Shown here: in pieces, positions 25,305 to 30,886 of the stretch
Layout: each line of letters starts with the position of its first letter
Numbering within the stretch: the stretch's first letter is position 1
Origin: an uncultured Acetatifactor sp.
GTDB lineage: Bacteria; Bacillota; Clostridia; Lachnospirales; Lachnospiraceae
Direction of reading: 5' to 3'
DNA length: 36,240 bases
Assembly (NCBI GenBank): GCA_947625475.1
Contig: CANQOL010000034.1
Coordinates: 1-36,240 of the forward strand
Notes under the pieces: generated by a model
Databases searched by the model: none
What the model saw: only the letters and a program-made list of their open reading frames with translations
Told to the model about the DNA's origin: nothing
Translations under genes and position numbers: made by a program

Positions 25305-25667
25305 ATGAAGAAAACTGCGCTTGTTCTTTCCCTTTTTCTGCTGTGTTCCCTGGCCGGCTGCCGGCAGGGGGCAGGGGACAATCCCGGGGAAACGCACAGA
25401 TCGGGTGCTGCCGAATCTGGGGATACGGCTCCGGGAGCTGTGGGGAATCCTTCCGGGGAAGGGATTCCTGCATCGGCCTGGCGGATGACCTCGGCTAAGG
25501 AGCTGACACTTAAGCTTTCGGGGGCGAAAAACCTGTACTGTGATACCTTTGACGGAAAGGTCTATATCCTGGAGGCTGAGACCCTGGAGGAGGAACCCCC
25601 GCAGGGGAAAGGCCAGGAGGAAAAGGCCCGGAGGAACCGGGGGAGAGCGGCCCGCAGCTGGCTCTGA
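25305..25667 (+). CDS. Short lipoprotein, probably a truncated relative of the large lipoproteins
   Basis: The 120-residue protein has a clean lipoprotein signal (MKKTALVLSLFLLC, lipobox LAGC with Cys19). A Gly/Pro/Glu-rich linker and one strand-like segment (LKLSGAKNLYCDTFDGKVYILEAE) follow, and it ends in a low-complexity basic tail (QEEKARRNRGRAARSWL). The lone propeller-like strand after a lipobox resembles the start of the large lipoproteins downstream, so it may be what is left after a deletion or frameshift. ATG 25290 is an in-frame alternative start. The lipobox makes a surface lipoprotein likely; the function is unknown. Confidence 0.5.
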   Translation: MKKTALVLSLFLLCSLAGCRQGAGDNPGETHRSGAAESGDTAPGAVGNPSGEGIPASAWRMTSAKELTLKLSGAKNLYCDTFDGKVYILEAETLEEEPPQGKGQEEKARRNRGRAARSWL

Positions 25668-25690
25668 GCATCTGTGTGCTCATGTCTCTT

Positions 25691-25712
25691 TTTTCAGGAT
25701 GCTGCGCCGCAG
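25691..25712. repeat. TTTTCAG-CTGCG repeat, copy near lipoprotein 1
   Basis: TTTTCAGGATGCTGCGCCGC-AG carries the palindrome CTGCG-C-CGCAG. Related copies lie at 28632-28654 and 28656-28678 upstream of padR. The function is unknown. Confidence 0.4.
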
Positions 25713-25724
25713 TTTGCCCAAATA

Positions 25725-25740
25725 ATACTTTGAAAATACT
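25725..25740. promoter_or_regulatory. Putative operator upstream of lipoprotein 1
   Basis: ATACTTTGAAAATACT is an imperfect palindrome centred on G25732, exactly 12 nt before the -35 box. A related palindrome is at the same distance before the lipoprotein 2 promoter (centre 30643), which supports a shared regulator. Confidence 0.5.
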
Positions 25741-25743
25741 ATA

Positions 25744-25772
25744 TTGACGGAATGCTTATGACGCATTATAAT
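25744..25772 (+). promoter_or_regulatory. Sigma-A promoter of lipoprotein 1
   Basis: TTGACG (25744-25749), 17-bp spacer and TATAAT (25767-25772). This is the best promoter match in the window and nearly identical in design to that of lipoprotein 2. Confidence 0.8.
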
Positions 25773-25846
25773 CTAAGGCAGAAGCAGCAGGCAGCTGTGA
25801 GGGGCTGCGCCATGTGAGGCGAAACATAGCGGCAGGAGGGGATACG

Positions 25847-28222
25847 ATGAGGGAGCGGATCGGACGAAAAAGGATTTTATGGGATGGATTCCCTGCACTT
25901 TTCACGGCCCTGGCGGCCTGCCTTATTTTGTGCGGCTGCGGCGGGACTGAGGGGAAGAGGGAGCCGGAGAAGGCGCAGACGGACGCCAGTTCCCAGCCGG
26001 CAGCATGGGAGGACTTTGCGCTGCCCGGAAAGCTCACGGAGGATCAGATGCTCTGGGCGGGAGACTTCGTGCCGTGGGAGAGCATGGACGCCCAGGCGGG
26101 AGAGGCACAGTACCTGGACGCCGGAGCCAGCGGATCTGTGCTGTGGCGTTTTGGCAGGGATGGGGAGACGGGGGATGGCTTTTGCCTGGAGACCTATGAC
26201 ACAGAGACCGGATCCTTTGCCTGCCGGAGGTTTGCCGCCGGAGAATCCGGGCTGGAGGAAAATGTGTATGTCCTGGATGCGGCGAAGGATGGCAGCCTGA
26301 TTTTTCGGACCCTTTCTTTTGAACCGGATGGGGAGGGACTTACGTCCATGAAGGTGGACCGTCTGGTTTATCTGGATCCCTCGGGGGAGGTGGCCGGTAC
26401 CCTGGATGTGCGCTCCCTTTGTCTGGAGCAGGGCATGTGGGAGGAGGAGTCCTTCCCGGAGCCCATGTTCCCGGATTACAGCCTAAACTGCGACGGACAG
26501 GGCAATCTGCTGGTCAGCGTCTATGGGGAGGGGCAGGGTCTGCGTCTCGCCATGTTCAGCCCGCAGGGAGAGCTTTTGCTTTCCAGGGAGGAAGAGGGAG
26601 AGCAATCCCTTCCCGCCGGGGTCCTGTGCACTCCCGGGGGCAGACTGGTGCTGCCGGTCTACGACGGGAAGGAGAGATGCTATGAATTTTGGCAGGCGGA
26701 CCCGGAGGGAGGCGGCTGGCAAAGTCTCTGCAGGCTGGAGGAGGTGATGCCCAGCTATATGTGCCAGCTGTATGGGATGGAGGGAGACTGGCTGTATTAC
26801 CGTTTCGAGCAGACCGGTGACCGGATCGAGAGATGGAATGTGGCGGACGGAACCAGAGAGGCGGTCTTCGACTTCCGGCAGGCGGGGATAGAAAAGGGCT
26901 GGGAGAGTCTGCTGGCGCTTCCCGGAGATCATTCCGGAGATAAATTTCCCGTTCTGTATCTGATCAGGCAAAAGGGCGGCGGGGCCGACCGGGAGCTGGT
27001 GACGCCTCTGCAGGCGGAAAGGCCGGCGGAGAGCAGCGGGGCTGCGGTGGCGGATCTGGTGGGAGTCGGCGAGCTGGAGGCCTGCGCGGTTCAGGCTTCC
27101 CTGGAGAGCCTGAATCAAAAGTACGTCTATGAGGACGCAGCCGGCCAGGAGCAGAGGGACCGGATCCTGGCCCAGCTTTCCCAGGGGGAAGGGCCCCAGC
27201 TGTTGTTTGTGTCTCTGGAGGATATGTATCTGCTGGAGGAAAAGGGGCTTCTGATGGATCTGGGGGAGATTTTGCCAAAGGAGCTTCAGGAGAGCCTGCT
27301 GCCCGGAGCCCTGGAGATCGGCACTGTGGAGGGCCGTCTGGTAGGTATCCCGGAGGCGGTCAGCGTTCAGTCCCTGGCGGTGTCCGGCGAGGTCTGGGAA
27401 GAGGATGGCTGGACGCTGGAGGAACTGACGGGCCTGATGAAGGAGGGAAGGCTGAGGGGCGCACTGCGCAACACCCCGGGAACCCTCATGGGACGGTACA
27501 TGGACCCGGTGATGACAGTGACACAGCTGGCGGGCTGCAATCTGGAAAACGCTGGGTTGATCGACTGGGAGAAGGGGGAATGTTATTTTGAGGGAGAGCT
27601 GTTTGTAGGCCTGCTGGAGGCTGCGGCAGAGGATATGAGCGGCGTCCCTGTGGACGGGGAACGCTGGTTAGGGGCAGGAGGGGATGTCCTGTCCGTCGCC
27701 ACAGGGGATGTGCTTCCGGGGTCGTGTCTGGAGCTGTTTGCCCGTCTGGAGGCGGAGGGCGGACGCATCGTGGGCATGCCCGGAGAGGACAGAGCGCCCG
27801 GGTATCTGCAGGAGGCGGAGGGCGTGCTTGTGGCCAACAAAAACACAGCCACCCCGGAGGCGGCGGCCTGTTTTCTGGAGGTTTTGCTGGGGGAGGAGCT
27901 TCAGGATCGGCTGTCGGACGCCTTCCGCATAAGCGTCCGAAGGCTGGACCCTGAGAGGTATATTGTCAGGGATGAGGAAGGGAGACTTCTGTTTCAGGGG
28001 AATGACCGGATGGAGGTGCCGGTCTTTGCGGACGGCTCCAACGCGCTGGAGCGGGCGGCGGATTTTTTGAACCGGTGCCGGGCCTGCCCCCGGCGGCATA
28101 CGGCAGTCGTCCGGATTTTGTCCGAAGAGCTGAGCGATATGCTGGCCACGGGGAAATCCCCCCGGGAGACGGCCCAGGTCATTGACAGCCGGGTGCAGCT
28201 GTACTTGGACGAGAATCGGTAG
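25847..28222 (+). CDS. Large lipoprotein 1: propeller-like plus solute-binding domains
   Basis: The 791-residue lipoprotein has a signal ending LILCGC with lipidated Cys31. Residues about 50-400 contain repeated beta-strand blocks with the rhythm of a propeller (for example EGQGLRLAMFSPQGELLL, GRLVLPVYDGKERCYEFW, GMEGDWLYYRFEQTGDRIERW). From about residue 425 to the end it resembles ABC-type extracellular solute-binding proteins (RILAQLSQGEGPQLLFVSLED, LEEKGLLMDLGEILPKE, GRLVGIPEA, EEDGWTLEELTGLMKEG). The C terminus is DSRVQLYLDENR, shared with lipoproteins 2 and 3. No permease or ATPase gene is adjacent, so import is not shown; sensing or binding at the surface is possible. ATG 25847 has CAGGAGGGG 6 nt upstream. 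The gene ends 12 bp from convergent padR. Confidence 0.8.
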   Translation: MRERIGRKRILWDGFPALFTALAACLILCGCGGTEGKREPEKAQTDASSQPAAWEDFALPGKLTEDQMLWAGDFVPWESMDAQAGEAQYLDAGASGSVLWRFGRDGETGDGFCLETYDTETGSFACRRFAAGESGLEENVYVLDAAKDGSLIFRTLSFEPDGEGLTSMKVDRLVYLDPSGEVAGTLDVRSLCLEQGMWEEESFPEPMFPDYSLNCDGQGNLLVSVYGEGQGLRLAMFSPQGELLLSREEEGEQSLPAGVLCTPGGRLVLPVYDGKERCYEFWQADPEGGGWQSLCRLEEVMPSYMCQLYGMEGDWLYYRFEQTGDRIERWNVADGTREAVFDFRQAGIEKGWESLLALPGDHSGDKFPVLYLIRQKGGGADRELVTPLQAERPAESSGAAVADLVGVGELEACAVQASLESLNQKYVYEDAAGQEQRDRILAQLSQGEGPQLLFVSLEDMYLLEEKGLLMDLGEILPKELQESLLPGALEIGTVEGRLVGIPEAVSVQSLAVSGEVWEEDGWTLEELTGLMKEGRLRGALRNTPGTLMGRYMDPVMTVTQLAGCNLENAGLIDWEKGECYFEGELFVGLLEAAAEDMSGVPVDGERWLGAGGDVLSVATGDVLPGSCLELFARLEAEGGRIVGMPGEDRAPGYLQEAEGVLVANKNTATPEAAACFLEVLLGEELQDRLSDAFRISVRRLDPERYIVRDEEGRLLFQGNDRMEVPVFADGSNALERAADFLNRCRACPRRHTAVVRILSEELSDMLATGKSPRETAQVIDSRVQLYLDENR

Positions 28223-28234
28223 CGAAGCGTGATT

Positions 28235-28579
28235 CTAGTCCTTCCCATCCATTAAATTTAGGATGCCGGAAAAAACGAAACGGATCTGCGATTCCCCATA
28301 GGCGAGGTACTGCTTTCCTTCTTCTTCGATATGATAATAGACCCGGAACCGTTTTTCGCCCACCAATTCCTTGCGGGAGGAAATCAGTCCCCGGGAGGAC
28401 ATTCTGTACAGAGGACCGTACAGGGCAGCCTCTTTCAGTTCAAAGGCTCCCCTTGTGCGCTCTGTCAGGGTGCTCCGGATTTCATATCCGTACATATCCC
28501 GTTCGCACAGCAGATGCAGTATGAGCAGCTCCGTAATTCCGCTGCGGACATTTTCGTAAATATCTTTTTCCCATTTCAT
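28235..28579 (-). CDS. PadR family transcriptional regulator
   Basis: The 114-residue protein has the PadR winged helix: SGITELLILHLLCERDMYGYEI (helices 1-2), FELKEAALYGPLYRMSSRGLI (recognition helix region) and the wing RKELVGEKRFRVYYHIEEEGKQYL. PadR proteins are dimeric repressors that often control adjacent membrane-protein operons. It lies between lipoprotein 1 and the HAAS-like pair, and its own promoter is at 28598-28625. The natural target could be the palindromes at 25725-25740 and 30636-30650, but this is inferred from location only. Confidence 0.88.
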   Translation of the reverse strand: MKWEKDIYENVRSGITELLILHLLCERDMYGYEIRSTLTERTRGAFELKEAALYGPLYRMSSRGLISSRKELVGEKRFRVYYHIEEEGKQYLAYGESQIRFVFSGILNLMDGKD

Positions 28580-28597
28580 ATGCGTATACCTGCTTTT

Positions 28598-28625
28598 ATT
28601 GTATCATAAGCCAGTTGATTTTCAA
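28598..28625 (-). promoter_or_regulatory. Sigma-A promoter of padR
   Basis: On the minus strand TTGAAA (28625-28620), 16-bp spacer and TACAAT (28603-28598), about 19 nt before the padR start codon, giving a very short leader. Confidence 0.6.
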
Positions 28626-28631
28626 GACTGT

Positions 28632-28678
28632 TTTTCAGAATCCTGCGCCGCGGCATTTTCAGAATCCTGCGCTGCGGC
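28632..28678. repeat. Two tandem copies of the TTTTCAG-CTGCG repeat
   Basis: A 23-bp string starting TTTTCAGAATCCTGCG occurs at 28632 and again at 28656 (offset 24) with one mismatch. It resembles 25691-25712 near the lipoprotein 1 promoter. It lies between padR and the first HAAS-like gene. Confidence 0.55.
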
Positions 28679-28707
28679 GAGAGCGGATGAGGGGAGAAAA
28701 CAGCGGC

Positions 28708-29073
28708 TCAGTACGGATTTGTCGCAGTGACGGGAATGGCCGATATATGCGCAATGAGAAGCACAAGGGCGCAAATCAGCAGGATCGCCGCAAAGGCAAG
28801 AATCCCGATGAGCCTCCAGCGATGGGCACTGTTCCTAAGCCTTTGCAGACGCAGCCCGGCCTCCTGCCGGTCATAAAAACTCTCGGCAATTTCCTGCGGA
28901 GTGCCGAAACGGTCACAGAGAACCTCCCGCGTCATATTGGGCTGCTGGGCCGCAAACCGGGAGATGTCCCTCTTCAGTTCTTTTAAGAAGTCTGTCCTGA
29001 CAGACCTCGGGCAGTCCATTCTATCCTTCACCTCGTCCAGATACTGGCGGATCACGGTATGTTCGGTCTTCAT
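28708..29073 (-). CDS. HAAS-like small membrane protein A
   Basis: The 121-residue protein has an N-terminal helical domain (about 1-75: HTVIRQYLDEVKDRMDCP, FLKELKRDISRFAAQQP, REVLCDRFGTPQEIAESF) and one C-terminal membrane helix (about 87-110). This is the layout of HAAS-type domains often encoded next to PadR. The family role is thought to be signalling to or anchoring of partners, but no exact function is known. It is a paralogue of the gene immediately upstream, with the same length. The ribosome binding site AAGGAGG precedes the ATG at 29073, and the stop of the upstream paralogue is 13 nt away, so they form an operon. Confidence 0.72.
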   Translation of the reverse strand: MKTEHTVIRQYLDEVKDRMDCPRSVRTDFLKELKRDISRFAAQQPNMTREVLCDRFGTPQEIAESFYDRQEAGLRLQRLRNSAHRWRLIGILAFAAILLICALVLLIAHISAIPVTATNPY

Positions 29074-29086
29074 GTCGATCCTCCTT

Positions 29087-29452
29087 TCAGTACACGTCTG
29101 ACACAGTTATATAGCCAGTGGTTTCATATATGATGTGGAGCAGATACACAAAAGCCAGCAGGAGCATGATGGAGGCAAGGATTCCCACGATCCTCCAGCG
29201 CAGCGCCCGCTTTTTGGCTTTTTGCAGTAACAGGGCGGTTTCCTCCCGGTCTAAGAAGCCATTGGCGATCTCCCGCGGAGTACCGAACCGGCCGCAGAGG
29301 ATCTCCCGCGTCACAATAGGCTGCTGGGCCGCAAACAGGACGGCGTCCTCCTTCAGATCCTTTAGAAAAGCGGCCTTGACAGACCGCGGACAGTTAAGGC
29401 AGCTTCTTACCTCGCCCAGGTACTGGCGGATCACGGCGTTTTCAGATTTCAT
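29087..29452 (-). CDS. HAAS-like small membrane protein B
   Basis: The 121-residue paralogue of protein A shares most of its pattern: AVIRQYLGEVRSCLNCPRSV, FLKDLKEDAVLFAAQQP, REILCGRFGTPREIANGFLDREE, then a C-terminal membrane helix (about 87-108). The frame is open upstream to 29485, but ATG 29452 is preceded by GAGGAGG and gives the same length and start (MKSENAVIRQYL) as the paralogue (MKTEHTVIRQYL). Its promoter is at 29510-29538. Tandem duplication of a PadR-linked HAAS gene is unusual; the two may be subunits of a heteromer. Function unknown. Confidence 0.72.
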   Translation of the reverse strand: MKSENAVIRQYLGEVRSCLNCPRSVKAAFLKDLKEDAVLFAAQQPIVTREILCGRFGTPREIANGFLDREETALLLQKAKKRALRWRIVGILASIMLLLAFVYLLHIIYETTGYITVSDVY

Positions 29453-29509
29453 CTTTGCCTCCTCATTCTGTAAAAGATTATTCACATTTACCGTTCTTCG
29501 TATCAGCTT

Positions 29510-29538
29510 ATCTTACCATGTATATATTTTTGCTTCAA
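29510..29538 (-). promoter_or_regulatory. Sigma-A promoter of the HAAS-like operon
   Basis: On the minus strand TTGAAG (29538-29533), 17-bp spacer and TAAGAT (29515-29510), with TGG before the -10 (extended). The -35 box lies inside the left 27-bp direct repeat of the IS element. Confidence 0.6.
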
Positions 29539-29555
29539 TGGTATTTTCAAAATAT
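29529..29555. repeat. Left 27-bp target-site duplication of the IS
   Basis: It begins TTTGCTTCAATGG and ends TTTTCAAAATAT. It is identical over 27 nt to 30624-30650, and both copies touch the IS ends exactly. It contains the HAAS -35 box and most of the putative operator. Confidence 0.85.
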
Positions 29556-30623
29556 TGTAGGTTTGTCAAACATTTGTTACACAGACCGCAGATAATCCAG
29601 TAGTACCTGTCTGGGAGTATGCCAGCCAAGAGGACGCATGGGGAAACGGTTGTAGTCTCTCTGGTTGTACAGCTTCAGCTGACGGCTGAAATCTTCAAAA
29701 GAATAGAACCTGTGGGTGGCATAAAACCTCTCATTGTCCTTCCGGTGGCTGCGCTCCACTTTCCCGTTGTGCCTTGGCGTAAAAGGACGGATCAGCTTGT
29801 GCCGGATCCCCAGCTGCTGCAGCCGAACCTGGAAGATCGTAGGCTTATCAGAACCACCATTAGAGGAGAATCTCTTCGTAAACTCCTGGCCATTGTCAGT
29901 CTGTACGCACTCTATAGGGCATGGGAAGGCTTTTACCAGGTGTTCCAGGAAGAACATGGAGGAGTAGGAGCTATGTTCCTCGAAAGCCTCTACAAAGCGC
30001 CAGCGGGAGTATTCGTCAATGGCGGTGTACTAATAGAACTTCTTTCCCTTTGCCTCGTTCACCAGGCAGACGGAAGGGACAAACTTCACGTCGATCTGGA
30101 TGCGCTGACCGGGATGGTCCATCTGTTCGTAAGGCTTAGGGACGTACTTTGGGTTGGGCGGTTTAACAGCGGTAAGGCCCTGCTTTTTGAGGAAGCGGTA
30201 AAGGCCAGGGATGGAGCGGTTGTAACCACGCTGCGTGAGTTTGACCCAGAAGATGACGAGGCCGGCATCGGGATTGCGCCTGCGCATATCGGAGATGAGT
30301 TTGGTCTCTTCCTGGGTATGCTGGTTCGGATGGTGGTGAGGGCGCCTGGATTTATCACGCAGGGACTCAATGGAGCCATCAAAGCGAGCTTTCCAGCGGT
30401 AGATGTACTGCCTGTTAGTCTTATATTTGATAGCAGCGTTGGAAACACCATATTTATCAGCATAATGGATGAGGGATAGACGAAAGCGCATATCTTGTGT
30501 TATACTAGCCACAGCAGAGACCTCCTTTAGTTTGTTTTTTGTTGTGGTGACTAAAATATAACACAAAGGCAGCGTCTCTGCTTTTTAAATATTCAGTTGT
30601 AACAGATGTATTGTAATCCTACA
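29556..30623 (-). mobile_element. IS481/IS1202-like insertion sequence, 1068 bp
   Basis: The terminal inverted repeats start TGTAGG (29556) and end CCTACA (30623). Over the first 25 nt the two ends match at about 19 positions, including a shared TGTTACA block. The element carries one DDE transposase gene on the minus strand that fills almost the whole element. The 27-bp flanking direct repeats are longer than the few to about 15 bp usual for IS481 and recall the 24-29 bp duplications reported for IS1202-type elements. The transposase has a premature stop, so the copy is probably immobile. Confidence 0.85.
29577..30512 (-). pseudogene. IS481-type DDE transposase interrupted by an amber codon
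   Basis: The coding frame runs from GTG 30512 (AGGAGG 8 nt upstream) to TAA at 29577, about 310 codons. One TAG at 30032-30030 splits it after LVNEAKGKKFY. Reading through gives YTAIDEYSRWRFVEAFEE. IS481 proteins normally have a Gln or similar residue there, so CAG to TAG is the simplest cause. The N-terminal half has the helix-turn-helix (KYGVSNAAIKYKTNRQYIYRWK) and the first catalytic Asp (IQIDVKFV). The second half has QTDNGQEF and the final Glu in HNGKVERSHRKDNERFY. The rest of the protein looks intact. Confidence 0.85.
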
Positions 30624-30650
30624 TTTGCTTCAATGGTATTTTCAAAATAT
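30624..30650. repeat. Right 27-bp target-site duplication of the IS
   Basis: Identical to 29529-29555. It supplies the putative operator (GTATTTTCAAAATAT, centred on C30643) 12 nt before the lipoprotein 2 -35 box. Confidence 0.85.
30636..30650. promoter_or_regulatory. Putative operator upstream of lipoprotein 2
   Basis: GTATTTTCAAAATAT is a near-perfect palindrome around C30643. The duplicate at 29541-29555 lies beside the HAAS -35 box. Position and sequence parallel 25725-25740 before lipoprotein 1. Confidence 0.5.
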
Positions 30651-30654
30651 TATA

Positions 30655-30684
30655 TTGACGGCAGGAACAAAAACATATTATAAT
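30655..30684 (+). promoter_or_regulatory. Sigma-A promoter of lipoprotein 2
   Basis: TTGACG (30655-30660), 18-bp spacer and TATAAT (30679-30684). It lies immediately to the right of the IS, so transcription starts outside the element. The leader to ATG 30887 is about 195 nt. Confidence 0.75.
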
Positions 30685-30748
30685 TGAATAGAACAGGAAA
30701 GATTTTATGTAATTTCCGTAACATTTTTTTGCCAGAGGCTTGGAACGG

Positions 30749-30777
30749 TTGACAGATAAACTGTAACTTGTTAATTT
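30749..30777 (+). promoter_or_regulatory. Second promoter candidate in the lipoprotein 2 leader
   Basis: TTGACA (30749-30754), 17-bp spacer and TAATTT (30772-30777). The -35 is perfect but the -10 is weak. The identical arrangement is at 35615-35643 in the duplicated leader, where the TTGACG/TATAAT promoter is missing, so this one may drive the duplicate. Confidence 0.4.
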
Positions 30778-30792
30778 GTTGATAGGAGAACG

Positions 30793-30812
30793 GCTGGCAG
30801 CGGTCTGTCAGC
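30793..30812 (+). promoter_or_regulatory. Conserved leader hairpin of lipoprotein 2
   Basis: GCTGGCAG pairs with CTGTCAGC around the loop CGGT, 8 pairs with one G-U. The same hairpin recurs at 35659-35678 in the duplicated leader. Role unknown. Confidence 0.35.
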
Positions 30813-30886
30813 AAAAGATCCGTTTTCCCGGGATCCCGTAAAAGGGCCCGGTATGAAAGAGATCTGCAATCCGGGAGGGCTGTTTT

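Noticed and set aside
29490..29555. Xer/dif-like site next to the IS, as a target for IS1202-type elements
   Set aside because: AT-rich sequence around 29505-29535 does not show two convincing XerC/XerD arms with a 6-8 bp centre.
29619..30479. 286-codon plus-strand frame in the IS
   Set aside because: Antisense of the transposase; all DDE motifs are on the minus strand.
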